Assembly: GCA_009760855.2 (NCBI GenBank)
Contig: WPIO01000125.1
Location: forward strand, 617,001-681,000
DNA length: 64,000 bases
Direction: 5' to 3'
From: Cristatella mucedo
Taxonomy: Eukaryota; Bryozoa; Phylactolaemata; Cristatellidae
The position numbers and the translations under genes were made by a program. Under the pieces are notes generated by a model, which saw only the letters and a program-made list of their open reading frames with translations, did not search any database and was not told where the DNA came from. This document shows positions 38,240 through 49,905 of this stretch, one piece after another; position 1 is the first letter of the stretch, and each line of letters begins with the position of its first letter.

Positions 38240-39160
38240 ATATATGTACACTAGCCGGTGGTACCCCTGCCGCACCTCCGAGTTCAGGACCACACGACTG
38301 CCGAGCCTATAATGGTGTCAGAGACGCACAGCCGCTGCAATGCCGTTCGCTCCGTGCGTGGAATACCGAGATCCACCAGGCAAGCTTCATTGTTTAGCCA
38401 CCAGCTGCCTAGAGCCCCTCTGACAGCGAGCCTCACCAGTAGCCTGCGGCCAGGAAAGACCGGGCAACGGCTGCATATTTATCGGCTTTGTTCCGGGCCA
38501 CCGCAACCACCAGGGGGCCCTCGCTGCCGACGAACGGCGCCGTCGAATCAACGATTACCATATAGGTGCCGCTGTTAGGACCGCCGACAAGCGGAAGTGT
38601 GCGGCTTACCGACATGCTGGCGAGCGCAATGGCCGATAGAGCTCCGATTAGGCGGCCCAGAGCCGGGTTACGTCGGCCTCGATTGCGCGAGTCGTTGGCT
38701 CGGTGAACGAACCGCCAGGCCCGGAACGACAGGCCAAGACCCGTGGTCTGAAAGTGGCTGGGTCGCGAATCTGCTCCCTGTGCAGGCCAGGCAGCGGCCG
38801 CCCAAGCCAGGCCTTCCGTAAGCCTAGCGAACTCCCGCAGAACTCCGCGATCACCACTCGTGGCGCGACCGAGTGCTCGATGCCGTCAGGGTCTGGAGAC
38901 ACCGCCAGCACTGCGGGGCGAGCTGCCAGCGAGAGGCGGCAAGAGTGCGTTCGCTTGCGTGCGTTCGACCGCAGTGAGACCGGGCCTCGGGATCCTGTTG
39001 CCAGGGGCCGAATGCTGCTGGGCTCAGGTAACGCGAGCGCGGTCCTCGTCGGACGACGGCGTGCCATCCAAGCTGGCGACGGCTCGGTCGAGGCGGTGAC
39101 GTGCGGATCGCAGGAGAGCGCAGTCCTGTGCTAGCAGTCAGTAGCTCAGTCATAGAGAAC
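38240..39160. other. GC-rich island with long frames on both strands
   Basis: Frames of 143 codons (38703-39134, +) and 139 codons (39067-38648, -) overlap. A 60-codon minus frame (38615-38433) lies next to them. None shows a known domain. Overlapping open frames on both strands are expected from GC content, so I do not call a gene. A minus-strand exon within 38433-38700 remains possible. Confidence 0.35.
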
Positions 39161-40044
39161 GGCGTGGTCTTTTTACCCCCGCGACGTCGTGATTCTGTGG
39201 CTTACTTCAGCGCTTTAATGCCAAAATTCCGCGGAGGAAGCTTCAGTAGGCACTGTCGCGGTAAGCCAGCAGACTCTGAAAAATGAATCCGGCGTCATGT
39301 CTTCTGGAGTATTTTTCGAGTATTCTTCGGTGAATTACGCACTCATCGTACTGATCTAATTACGAAGAGTAAAGATGCGTTCGAGAAACGTGTCTAAGCA
39401 AACTGCAGCGATAGAGGAAGCGAGCAATTAGTCGGAAGCGGAGATGTGGCGCGCAGACAAAAAAAAAAACGAAATGATGATGAATACCGAACTCTTGTTC
39501 GTTTAAAATTCAAACTAAACGCAATAGAGGAGTACATGACTTTTCTCTCCCAGCTGGAGATGCCATAATTCAGGGGTCCTGTCTGACGACCGCTTGACAT
39601 TTGCGGAAACGTCCGTTTCGAAAGAGAGTCCTAATTTTTATCGCTGTCCAGGATTAGGGACTGCTAACGGAGTCAATGGCTAGGTACCTTTCTATCTGAC
39701 TGAATCTCTCTGAATTAGACGACTGCAACTCATTGGTAGAACTGCCTAAAAGAAAATAATTAAAAAGCTATAATTTGTAATGACAATGGCCGCCCGGTTG
39801 GTATTTAATTCCCAGACCACGAGCATCCTCTGCTAGAGGAGTGTCGACGGTTCCGTGCAGATCGAACGATGCACTGCCAAATTTGTCCTAATTTGTCCTA
39901 CACGGCTTGCCGCGGCTTGGCTCCTCCGGGTAAATCTAAACTACGGCACCAGTTTCAGCCTCCTCGTGCGCTCGAATCCTCTAATAATTTTACAATAACA
40001 AAGTAGCTATGCTCTTCGTTTCTTCGAAGACTCGTTGCAGTAGT
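39161..40044. other. Unannotated sequence in proposed intron
   Basis: About 0.9 kb without a recognised feature. A short direct repeat of TTTGTCCTAA lies at about 39878-39898. Confidence 0.4.
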
Positions 40045-40200
40045 AGCTATTGCTCTGCAGGTGCCAGAGACTGTGGAAATCGCTTAATGATAATAATGAT
40101 ACATTTGATATAGCGCCCTCAGAGAACTCAATCTCTTTCTAGGCGCTTTACATTCTTCCTCAATTCTTACGCAGCGACGTCTCGCCTGCTGGTGACTGGG
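40045..40200 (+). mobile_element. LINE family B fragment with nested LINE A tip
   Basis: TCTGCAGGTGCCAGAGACTG to about 40087 and CCTCAATTCTTACGCAGCGA from about 40160 form a contiguous stretch of family B once the insert at 40088-40157 is removed. Confidence 0.75.
40088..40157 (-). mobile_element. 70-bp LINE family A 3' tip
   Basis: Only the TGATAATAATGATACATTTG tail and the 3' signature (TATAGCGCCCTCAGAGAACT) up to CGCTTTACAT are present. It lies inside LINE family B. Together with 3776-4008 this shows insertion in both directions, so the two families overlapped in time. Confidence 0.8.
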
Positions 40201-41326
40201 GGCGCGCATCTTTCCGGCCGTCAGGCGACCGGGTATCTACGGGTATCTACGCCGGCTTCGGCGGCGACGAGTAGCAGCGGCGACGAGAGCCCGCAGGCGA
40301 GCACGGGCGAGCGCCAGTCACTGCGGCGCGGCACATTGCCGCACAGCAGTGCCGCCGCCGCCACGAGAGCGCACCGCGCGCACCTGCAAGACGCGACCCG
40401 CGTTGGCCGCTCGGGTGAGGCTTCTGACGATCTGTGGCGGCGGCCGGTTTAGTCCGTCGTCCTACGGTTTCCGCCTAGCGCTGGACTGCGGACAGCCATC
40501 AGCGTCTCCGGGCATCGCCATGCTGGCTCCAAACTAGCTGCATCTATCCCCTTTCAGGCCGGCCGTGCCGTGGAAATCCGTCCTGAGGTGCAATTCGTAT
40601 TCTTCCTCTGCCACCCTCTCCGCCCTCTTCTGATTTGGGTCGTATGAAGTCACTTGGCTACCGAATGCGCTCCGAAAGCCTTGGTATAAGAGTGCTCTAG
40701 AAAACGTGCCGGTCTTGTGTCTCCAGCGCACCGTCCATTGGACCTTTCCAGTTTGGTGGAGTTCCAAACGGAGTGAAAGGATGCCAGTAGTGAGAAAAGC
40801 GTTCGCCGTTAAAGTGTGCAATCATTTAAAGACTAATACTGATAAAAAAAAATCTCCAGAAACGCGGATGCTGTCAGCTGCCGGGTAGAGGCCGAATCTT
40901 AACAATATTGCAAGTACCGGTCTCAAAATATCGGTTGCCTCGATTTAAAAACCCTTGGCTGTCGGTTGCCATCCAGCTTTCTGTCCCGGTGGCATTCGGT
41001 TATTGTATGCACGCTATCTGACATAGTTCAGTGAGATTTTGTCATGGGCTTTTAAAGTTTAAAGCTGACCAAACGGTTTCTTCTTTTCTCCATTCATCGA
41101 TTTATGACATTAGCCATTTCAGCTTTGTGCGACTACGTTTATTTCAAAGTAAATTTCAATCAACAAACGGTAAGGATATACTTGGTCATATCAAGTACTT
41201 TGCGCCCCTGCCACTTCGCGAACAAGCTCGTGGCGTGAGCCTGCGGCAACTCAAAGCACGAGTTATTGTGGCTTTGCTGATCTGATGATAGATTTCAGAG
41301 GCTCCAGAACTTTGTCCACGTTTTAG
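40201..41326. other. GC-rich island and AT-rich end of the proposed intron
   Basis: GC-rich sequence at 40190-40540 includes a small tandem repeat of CGGGTATCTA (40231-40251). The rest is AT-rich and leads into the branch and acceptor region: AACTTTGTCCACGTTTTAG ends at 41326. Confidence 0.4.
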
Positions 41327-42040
41327 CAACCGGGTCACGACATTCGGCGCCAGCTCAGCAGGTTGCTACTGCTCCTGGTAGGAGAGTCGAAGAAAGCATA
41401 TCCGTGGACCTCCGAACTGGTGTCGTCAAGGGCTACAGTCGATACATCGACTTCATCGCAAAGCCTTACTTGCCAGCTCTCGAGGACACGCAGTACGACA
41501 AGGCCATTTGTGCGACCCAGGCGGTGCTTCGGCTGGACCTGTCATCTAAGCCCTTCAACGCCGCGCGCATTCATGCGACGTACGGCGAGCAGCCGAGGCT
41601 GTGGACACTAAACGTGGCTGACTCCCCTGGCTGCGTCGGCAGCGGCGGCGACAACGGCACCACTGGCAACATGGCCGAGATGGTGGTGCACAATCGGCAG
41701 CTGCGCGTGTTTACCAACAACCAGAGAGGCTACCTCGGCGCAACAATCAACGGAGACCTGCTAATGAAGACTGCGGACGACATAGTGGCCAGAGGGTCTG
41801 TCGTCACGTTTGACGTCAGCGACGAGCGTCTTCAGTGGTCCAGCTCAACAGCCAGTGGCGGTGCGCCTTCGGTGAAGGACTCGATCGAGTCGCGGTTTCT
41901 CTTTGCGCTAGAGGGCCAGAAGCCCACGTACGGCGAGACGGACGGCTACATCTATGTCGGGTTGAACCGGGTCGTCGGATCGGCTACGCGAACGGGCACA
42001 GGTGTGTGCCGAGTCAACATTACTCTCTACGTCACCAACG
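41327..42040 (+). CDS. Exon of an unrecognised secreted/extracellular protein
   Basis: The exon starts after the pyrimidine-containing acceptor CCACGTTTTAG and ends at ACG|GTGAGT. It is open for 714 bases (238 codons) and is symmetric, phase 1 at both ends. With exon 1 it would encode residues 28-265. Recognisable details are a conserved-looking core of small and aromatic residues: KPYLPALEDTQYDKAICATQ at residues 73-92, a Gly-rich turn GGDNGTTGN at 134-142, and GYLGATINGDLLMKTADDIV near 165-185. Three cysteines (89, 130 and 255) and two N-glycosylation sequons (Asn137 and Asn258) fit an extracellular protein. There is no transmembrane segment. GC content and codon use are higher in G/C at third positions than in the flanks. 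The family is not recognised and no function is proposed. An alternative in-frame start (GTG at 41404) has no support. Phase 1-1 exons of this size are common in proteins assembled from extracellular modules. Confidence 0.7.
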
Positions 42041-43974
42041 GTGAGTTCCTTTTGATGACCTACATCCGCGCCTGCGGGCGTTTGTCCGTCCGTCATTCCG
42101 GGCATTTGCCTGCGGCTGTTTACTTCACATCGCCGCCACTTTGGCCTGCCAACGAGGGAGGAATAGGGCTACTTCTTTCGTTAATCAAGCTACCCTACCG
42201 CTCTTCCGTCCGGGCGAGAACGGGTATCCGAGAGCCACTCGGCTTGTTTTAAACGCTCGCAGCAGTCGCCGGGCGAAGAGAATTGCTTGCAAAAAGCCGG
42301 TTCTCGAGCTTTGAGTTGGTCTCGGCCCGTCCTATTCAATCAAAGTTCGGCGACCCGATACCGCCGTCTCATTATAGCATAAGCCGCAAGACTGTCACTG
42401 TTTTAACTACAGTCCCAAAGTTACACTCGATCTTAGCAGCGAACCAAACGCTAGTGTCCATTGCCGTAGACACGATGACTGGACGGCTGACTGGAATGAC
42501 GTGTCGCTCAAAGCTCGCACGCTCAGAGCGCGATTCACACTACTGCAAGCAAGCAAACCTAAAATACCCTTCGACGAGCGATTGCCAACTGACAGTCTGC
42601 TGGAAGTTCTTGTCTCCTACGGTTAAAGCGCTCGAAATTGCTCTAATGAGTTGGGTGTGTCTCCTGACTTGGATACAGAAATGGAGCCGAAAGTTCACTA
42701 GCAGACACCAGACGGCAGCCTCGTTAACCTCGCTGCCCCTCTGGCCTCCTACAGAAGCCGCAGTGCACCAGTCAGAGCGCATGCGTGCGGTCGCGATCGT
42801 ATCAATAGTTTCACGCTCTGTAATCTTCGGCGCACGGCGCTTCAAGGCAGTTTCATTCGTCACCTTTTCGCATTGCAGTAGTCCATTGGAAGACAAATTC
42901 GCTAACAGGATTGCGCTGGTCGCGTTTTTACTCAACCGAAGTACAACCTTAGCAGGTTACAGGTCATGGTCCATTCGCTAGTACTGCTAGTCTCCGAGGG
43001 GCAGCAATTTTATACTCAAGGGCAGCTGGCTCCGAATGGCTATCGCACGATGACGGCTCTTCGTAGCTGCATCCACTGTGCAATATATTTTGTGGGTTCC
43101 CTGCTGCCAAAGAGCAGATTTGCCGTACTCCTCCTCTAGCCGAAGCGGTAAAGGTAGCCTCCGCCGCCGCTGCTGCTGCTGGCTCACTGGTGCATTGCCA
43201 GCAGCAGCGGCAGCAGCAGCTGAGCCAAGTCTCGGCGCGGCTGCCGAAATGAGTAGTGCAGCTGTGCGTTTTGAGTGGTCGGCCAGAAAACAGCGAGCCT
43301 GACATTTCCACTTCTTTAGACCGAAGAGAATGCGCGTAGGGGCAATGAGGCTTCTCTACCGCCCCAAGCTCGTGCCGCAAGAGCCGGCAGTCAAGCACAG
43401 ACATTTTCAAGTTCATTGGCCAATTGGCCTGTGAAATCGATTATTTACAACCTTTAGTGGTGCTTTGTGCTGGCATTTCGACATAGCGATCTTAGCAGAT
43501 TTAAGGTAATGCCAGAAGAAACGCCCCGACTTGATCGCTTTGCCGGCAGGGCGATGCACGTTTTTTGCTGCCCTGCGAAAAGTCGTGGAATGCGAAAGCC
43601 TCGCACCGAGCTACCCAATCGCTACGGCTAGAGCTGTCGACCTTCTTTTGACATTGGCGTTCATTTAAGCATTGCCGGATGCGAATTTGTATTTCCCGAA
43701 AATCTCGGAGTCCGATTATGCAATGGCTACGGATATGTTCCAGAAGTAGCTAATGATGTTATTCTGCTATGCAACTGCCTGGTTCTAAAAACTTTTCCGA
43801 GCCGTCACTGAGTGGGCCTTGGCCCCTCTGCCTCCTTCCTGGTTACCTATTGCTGAAGTAGTTTATCGCGAATCTGAATTAATTGATGTCATGATAGGGT
43901 GGCTCTAAGCTATATGCTGAGTTTGTCAGGTCAAAGGGCAAAAGTGACAGGCGACACACGTGTAGAGTGCCCTA
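42041..43974. other. Sequence downstream of the exon, probably intronic
   Basis: The frame of the exon continues to a stop after 42250, which is read-through past the donor. A 232-codon plus frame (42283-42981) and a 131-codon minus frame (42935-42540) overlap and have no domain. A GCAGCAGCGGCAGCAGCAGC patch lies at 43195-43222. No later exon was recognised. Confidence 0.4.
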
Positions 43975-44217
43975 GCAGGCCTGTCCCCAGTAGACCCTTT
44001 TCCTGTGTGCTTTGCTTATCTGTGCATGCTTGAGTGCTACTAGCGGGGGTCCTACAAACCAGCGGCTGTGAGTCTTTCGTGTGCTTTTGCATGCCTGTCC
44101 AAAAAGGATACCTTGCTTTTCATTAATCGTGGGTTCTCTATTCATTTTCAGTACTTTTTAAAGTGCCTGAATAGGGACTATCTCCTCCCAAGGCGCTATA
44201 TAAAATATTATTATTAT
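43975..44217 (+). mobile_element. Diverged LINE family A 3' end
   Basis: GTGTGCTTTGCTTATCTGTG recalls the family A 3'UTR. It ends with AAGTGCCTGAATAGGGACTA and AATATTATTATTATG. Part of the tail (GCCTGAATAG) is more like SINE family A, so it may be a form close to the SINE-tail donor. Confidence 0.6.
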
Positions 44218-44957
44218 GCGTGTTGCCCAATAGCAGAAGCTCCTGTGAGACAGGCTCGGGTAAAGAGCTGCCGTTGTTCAGCCTTCAACAGCACCGTTGG
44301 TTTATCCAGAGCACTCTGTGTAGCCGTAGATGGTTTCCGGCAACTACTCTAACCCGAAATCTGTCAGCAATCGCACCCGTCGACTGTCATCAGGATGATA
44401 GCCAAGATTTATTTTCTTCTCAATTGATCAAAACTGAACTTCCACATATCGCATGCATTCACGAATGTACGCAGTAAGGGTAATCTTCAGAAACAATTGA
44501 GAGCTCACTGCGAGACCATCGACAGCAATATGCGGCCGTGCCTTAACGATCACGTTTCCTCAGCCTACAGGAGCTGCAGCGAACGGCGACAGAAAGTATT
44601 GCAATCGCAACGGCTTCACGTTTGCGAGTTTCCAATTACGCTAACGCGGGATCTCATTGATTAGCGGCTTGAAATCGTAACTCGTTGTTCTACCGATGAG
44701 AGCCGTTGCGGAATTACTTAGAGTCGGACAATGGAGCGCTAAAACCCAACGGCATTCGCTTGAGATTTATTATATTTCGGTTAATAGGACCCCCCCTGTA
44801 ACGAAGGTACTGGTCGACTGCGACCTTGTTTGTCTGATATTCCTATTCTTACAAGCTGCCATGATTGGAGGTTGCAGAAAATTATTTTACGGTGGCATTT
44901 ATCATTATGAGTTGAGACTAAGTTCATTCAAGGTTCGCCATAAATCAGAGGATGACT
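44218..44957. other. Unannotated sequence
   Basis: About 0.74 kb without a recognised feature apart from a CCCCCC run near 44792. Confidence 0.4.
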
Positions 44958-45178
44958 TTAATAATAATAATAATAATGCACTTGATAAAGCGCCCTCAGA
45001 GAACTCAATCTCTTCCTAGGCGTTTTACATTTGCTGCAAAGGGAAATGCGATTGAATCGTGAGTTATATCATGCTTGATAAACAACATGAACAACGTGGT
45101 TAGGGGTGACATGCATAGGGTCAGCATGCAAATGTGGTTAGTGGCAGCATGCACAGTGTCAGCACGCATAAGCATACG
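44958..45178 (-). mobile_element. LINE family A 3' tip
   Basis: TTTAATAATAATAATAATAA tail followed by a well kept 3' signature and 3'UTR (CATTTGCTGCAAAGGGAAAT). It is truncated at about 45178. GACTTT occurs on both flanks (44954-44959 and 45179-45184) as a possible target duplication. Sequence is close to 51340-51560, so both are young copies. Confidence 0.85.
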
Positions 45179-45694
45179 GACTTTCAAGAATGAGGGATCG
45201 ACCCTCATATTCAGAAAACCAAGGCGTAAAGAGATGCGTTTAGGGAGACGGAGTAGCAACTAAGGTTTATATCGCCACCGATCTTTCCTTACGCCCTCCT
45301 TTTTTCGCCCTACTTCTTTCCTTTGATGAGTTACGCCTGTCGCGTTAGTCGTGGCGCATGCTTCGATCCCTTCCTGGACATGTGACTTTTCGCCATGCTA
45401 TAGAAGTGATCGTGCAAGTCCGTTGAAAATTGCAGATTATAACCCGACTGCTAACTACGTTACATTACAAACAACTCTCGTCAGAGATAGCGCTGCTTAA
45501 TTACACCCATGTGAAATCCTCCCCATAAGAGCAACGTGGTCTCGTCGTCTCTCGTGCTATGAATAATTTACGTCAGTTAAACTTTATCGGCTTTTTCGAT
45601 TCGTTTTTCAGGTTCAACTGAAAGTCTTCCAGTCTGTAGGCAGTTTTAGTTTTATGTAATAGGTTTTTTATGGTTACTTATTTAATGTAATGTA
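45179..45694. other. Unannotated sequence
   Basis: About 0.5 kb, AT-rich, nothing recognised. Confidence 0.4.
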
Positions 45695-47125
45695 ATGTAT
45701 CTCCGTCTGTAACTCCACAAAGCCAAAAGACTACGTGAGTGTTACGCAGGAGAGTTTTGCATAGCGCACCCACAGCCTAAGCGGCTTTCGGTATGCATTC
45801 GGTAGCTAACTGACTTCGTCTCACGCAACAAAGAGAGAGTGGGAAGCATAGCAGAGTCAGGAGAGCATTTGAGGTAGTGAGTAGCATGGAAGTAGCAGCT
45901 CAGGACCGCTGAAGAGGATGAGTCATAGCCGGCAGCAGGAGAATAGTTGCCGTGCCGTAAGAGTTGTGGAAGCGAGTTCCACAGTCTAGGACCTGCAGAG
46001 CTAAAGCTTCTGTCGCCAACGGTCTTTAGGCTGAGGAATGGGACAGCTAATTTATTGTCCACACAGGACCTGAGGGCGCGAAGAGGCTGACACTAGCGCA
46101 GCAGTTCAGCTAGGTACGAAAGAGCCAAGCCGTGGCGGGCCTCGTGGGTCAGCGTAAGAACTTTGCTCTGTGTCCTTTGATCAACCGGCATTCATCCTAG
46201 CTCTTTTAGCAAAGGAGACACGTGCTCAAACCGCTGGGACTTGAAGACCACCTTGCAGCCACATTCATAGCCAGCTGCAGGGGCCTAGTTGCTTTCCATG
46301 GTAGCCCAGCCAAAAGGGAATTACAATAATCAAGCCGAGACAGAACGAATGAGCTAGTTAAATTTTTTGCCAGCCACTGTGGAAGACAGCTCCTAATCTT
46401 AGATAGGGATCAGACGTGATGGCTAGCTGCAGAAGCAGTCTTCTGAATGAGGCTTTTAAAATTGAGGCAGCTGTCGAAGACAACACCTAAATTTCGAGCA
46501 CGTGGTGTTGGTCGCACAACAGCATCACCTATTAGAAGAGCAAAGCCTTTTAATCCAGCCACACGCTTAGGGTGTCCTATGAGCAGCAGTTCGGTCCTAT
46601 CTCATTTAGTTTCAGAAGTTTTCCGACATCCAGGATCAAATGTCAGCAAGGCAAGCATTCAGTTTATCAGTTGCTGCACCAGACTCTGACGATTTGAATG
46701 AAAAAAAACAGCTGAGTATCGGCAGAATAAAAGGGATATCCTATTCCACGGGCCTTAATTACCTTTACCAGAGGTTGAGTATAAATGGAGAACAGCAAGG
46801 GACCGAGGACAGACCCTTGAGGGACTCCACGGGTGACACGTATCGTCTGTGAGATCTGACCCCCGCACGACATGGATTGAACACGATCAGACACATACGA
46901 TTGAAACCACGCCAGTGCTTCGTCTGCCAGACCGATCGTTGTTCTCAATCGTTCAAGCAGAACTTCGTGATCAATGGTGTCGAAGGCAGCTGACAGATTT
47001 AGCAGAGCTAGGGCAGTGCCATTCCATCATCGTTGCCACGTAGAATGTCATTATCATTGAACACGGAGGATAGCAGTTTCAAAGCAGTACTGCCTCTTGA
47101 ACCCAGATTGAAATGTTTCTGACAT
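45695..47125 (-). mobile_element. LINE family B, best-preserved copy
   Basis: An AATGTAATGTAATGTATCTC tail marks the 3' end at about 45685-45700. The minus strand then encodes the C-terminus (frame 46062-45742: VGDRSFSSAGPRLWNSLPQL) and the reverse transcriptase core (frame 46948-46667). In the core GVPQGSVLGPLLFSIYTQPL is intact. The catalytic YADD reads YSADTQLF, so the motif is altered. Stops and shifts separate the blocks. 5'-truncated at about 47125 inside the catalytic half, with LAWFQSYVSDR-type residues upstream of GVPQGS. Confidence 0.88.
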
Positions 47126-47629
47126 TTTATTCTTATATTGAACTACCAGTTAAAAATGAATCGCAATACTAGCTAATCAAGCTGTCGCCTAATAAGGCAA
47201 GTCTAATAATAATCCTTCGTTTTGCTCACGGTTCTGAAGCAACAGCATAATGTTAGTCTCTTTGTGAACGCACGGTGTAATGGAATTATGTCCCGAGGGA
47301 AATCAAAGAACGGTGCTCGAGGGCATTGCAATTAGAGGCTGGTGTCCAGGCGCTCTAGAGATGCCTGACAATAGATGCACTATGGCGGTTTCACCGGTAT
47401 ATGTTACCTTTTGACTGTGATGCATTATTTTGATCCAAAAATTCAAGAAGAAGCAAATGCTCTTAGAGTCTTCCAGTTTCTGGGCAAGATTAATTAAATG
47501 TTTCATAATATGTTTTGCCAGAGTGCGTCAGCGAAAGGAATATGCGTCTTGTAGAAATCAGCGAACAACTGTCTCGAATTTGAACGAGATTTAATAATTT
47601 CAAAGCTTTAGAAAATGTATACATATAAA
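47126..47629. other. Unannotated sequence
   Basis: About 0.5 kb with no recognised gene or repeat. A few motifs near 47270-47300 lie within a 67-codon minus frame that shows no domain. Confidence 0.35.
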
Positions 47630-47765
47630 TACATTTTCTGCAGAACCCTAAGGGCACTTAATCTGTATTCAGGCGCTTCACACGCGCCACAGGGCTTGAG
47701 TCCGCGACCTCGGCCATTGAATACATTCTCCTTGACCTCGGTAATTATAGGTGGGCCTCTTAAAC
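47630..47765 (-). repeat. SINE family A, longer-head subfamily
   Basis: Tail signature (GGGCACTTAATCTGTATTCA), B box complement (GGGCTTGAGTCCG) and the extra CATTCTCCTTGACCTCGG block mark it as the same subfamily as 24345-24510 and 59346-59500. The A box region is worn. Confidence 0.7.
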
Positions 47766-47859
47766 GCTGGGAAATAGCAGCACGGCTTTAGCTTTCCAGA
47801 TCCAATGTGTATACCCTTTGATTTTTTGCGGCGTTTAACTATGCATGAATAATTTCCAT

Positions 47860-47922
47860 AATAATAATAATTCACTTGATAAAGCGCCCTCAGAGAACTT
47901 AATCTCTCTCTAGGCGCTTAAC
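47860..47922 (-). mobile_element. 60-bp LINE family A 3' tip
   Basis: AATAATAATAATTCACTTGA and the 3' signature up to TCTAGGCGCTTAAC. It is followed by TTAATTAATAATTAATAATT repeats (47930-47956). Confidence 0.85.
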
Positions 47923-48150
47923 CTATATATTAATAATTAATTAATAATTAATAATTCCATGCGCTACCTGAATGGCTTGTAAGACAGTCTCAGAAGGCGT
48001 TTCAGCTATGGCGAACACAAGTTCATAAAAAAATTATGATGCAATTAAGCAATATATAAAATATAATAGAAATTATAATACAAGCATAAGACCTATTGTA
48101 CAGGTTCAAATCTCTCTAATCTAGCATGTTTACCTTTATCTAATATATAA

Positions 48151-48185
<35 letters not shown>

Positions 48186-49065
48186 ATATCTGCTGCGTGA
48201 GCATAAGCAGTAAGATTGCAATGCTCTAATTTTTATGCAGCTTACGGTTATTGTCTGATCTTACACACATTGTCTAGCTAGATACAGTCAGTTCGCAAGA
48301 GAAGCTCTGACATTAAAATACTACATGCATGATTAACTCTGTAAAATTTGAGTTGCTTCAGTCTTCACATTAGTTATTTCCATCTGTCTGGGCGGTATAT
48401 CAAATAAATTACTGTAGAACCTTTATGGGGAGACTTATAATTGTATTAGGGTAGTAGAACTGGTAAACGGCTAAATTTTTATTGCCCGGAGGTCTTCTTA
48501 ATAGCATGAGTTATAACGCAGACTTTAAAAAGAGCAAACCATCTAGTTGAAGTTGCACAGATTATGACAAGTTACACAGAGTGGTTTCGTGGTGCTAGTC
48601 TGAACTTTCAGGTGAATTTTAAGTCTCTGATACTAGCACAAAGCTCTTGAGTTCGGGGTCTGAGTGGCAACAGATACGAAGCATAGCAAGGAACAAGTGA
48701 CTTTGGGAAAAAACAATCGGAATGTCTGGCCGCAGTATATTTGTTCTGCTATTCACCGAGCTGAGTATTGTATCGACGTTTCATGGGAACGTGGTGACAT
48801 AGTATGGTAGGAAACCTTTTAAATCAAGTGCATATTTCCGCACAGGCACGTTGGACTGCGTGGTTGTCGTACAGTGAGAATTAAACTTTATCGCTTTCAA
48901 AATTTGAAACTGACAACAAGATTCTAAGAGTTGTGAATCTAGCAGTAGTCACTCTCTAGACGCAACGCATCATTGTATATTTACTAGTACTTCACATTTA
49001 CAGCTATAGCTACGATTTAAGCTCTTTTAGAGCTCAAACATATAAGTTAACTCATACATAGCAGC
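47923..49065. other. AT-rich unannotated sequence with AT microsatellite
   Basis: An (AT)n run lies at about 48141-48187. No gene was recognised. Confidence 0.4.
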
Positions 49066-49135
49066 TAACTCTCCTGCGTAACACCCATATGGTCTTTATC
49101 ACTTTGTGGAGTTACAGACGGAGATACATTACATA
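49066..49135 (+). mobile_element. 70-bp LINE family B 3' tip
   Basis: AACTCTCCTGCGTAACACCC to GGAGATACATTACAT is the exact family B terminus in plus orientation, 5'-truncated to about 70 bp. Confidence 0.85.
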
Positions 49136-49445
49136 TTCTTTGTATGAATCGCTGCTAAATTTTCACAAATTTAAAGGATTATTAAAAAGAGAGTGCAACA
49201 TTTGCTAATGGGCAGCCAAACGCTTAAAGACTGGAATCAGGCACTGGCCACAGTCATTTCCAAACTAGAATGGTGGTACTGCTTTAAAAAAATTATGAAG
49301 CGAGTGTTTTGGTAGGTGTGAAAATACCTATACAGTATACATGTTAGGTTTGTATGGGTTATATTTAAATGTACACTAAGGGTTATATATATATAAATAA
49401 TGTGAAAATGCAGTTGCACATGTATGTATATATTCACGTATTAAT
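49136..49445. other. AT-rich unannotated sequence
   Basis: About 0.3 kb, nothing recognised. Confidence 0.4.
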
Positions 49446-49487
49446 TTATATATATATATATATATATATGTGCGTGTGTGTGTGCGA

Positions 49488-49520
<33 letters not shown>

Positions 49521-49528
49521 TGTGTGAG
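49446..49528. repeat. Compound (AT)n-(GT)n microsatellite
   Basis: TA repeats at 49446-49469 change to GT repeats with CGAG interruptions at 49470-49527. Confidence 0.95.
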
Positions 49529-49779
49529 TTTGTGCACGCGTCTCAACACTCACATTTTGCATGTGCGTGCGTGTCTGTCATGCGACGATGTTCATATCTA
49601 ACATTGGTTCTGATATATATCTTGTATTTCTGTACCAAGGCTTAGTCTCATCGGGAGATAAAGCCCTATTTATATCTAACCGAAAGCATGTGCGATCGTT
49701 CTTTTACTCGATGAGACACGGAACAAAGCAAAAGCTGATCTCACTGATCCACTACAGAAATCCCTAGTAAGGACAAAAC
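49529..49779. other. Unannotated sequence
   Basis: A 68-codon plus frame (49561-49767) has no recognised product. Confidence 0.35.
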
Positions 49780-49905
49780 TATATCTCATCCGTGTAACGT
49801 CCTAGGCGAACCTACCATCTATCCCGAACGCTTCGCATGTGCGGCAGGGCTTGAGCCCACGACGCCCAAGGGGAGCACCTTGACCCTGGAAAAAACAAGG
49901 CGGTG
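49780..49905 (-). repeat. SINE family A, decayed
   Basis: The B box complement and neighbourhood (CAGGGCTTGAGCCCACGAC) and GAGCACCTTGACCCTGG are readable, but the LINE-like tail is largely eroded (GTAACGTCCTAGGCGAACCT). Confidence 0.6.

Noticed and set aside
42041-42252. Continuation of the 41327-42040 frame
   Set aside because: A strong donor ACG|GTGAGT ends the exon. Sequence after it loses the compositional bias of the exon.
42283-42981. 232-codon plus frame after the exon
   Set aside because: No splice signal at its start, an overlapping long minus frame, and no recognisable domain or compositional shift.
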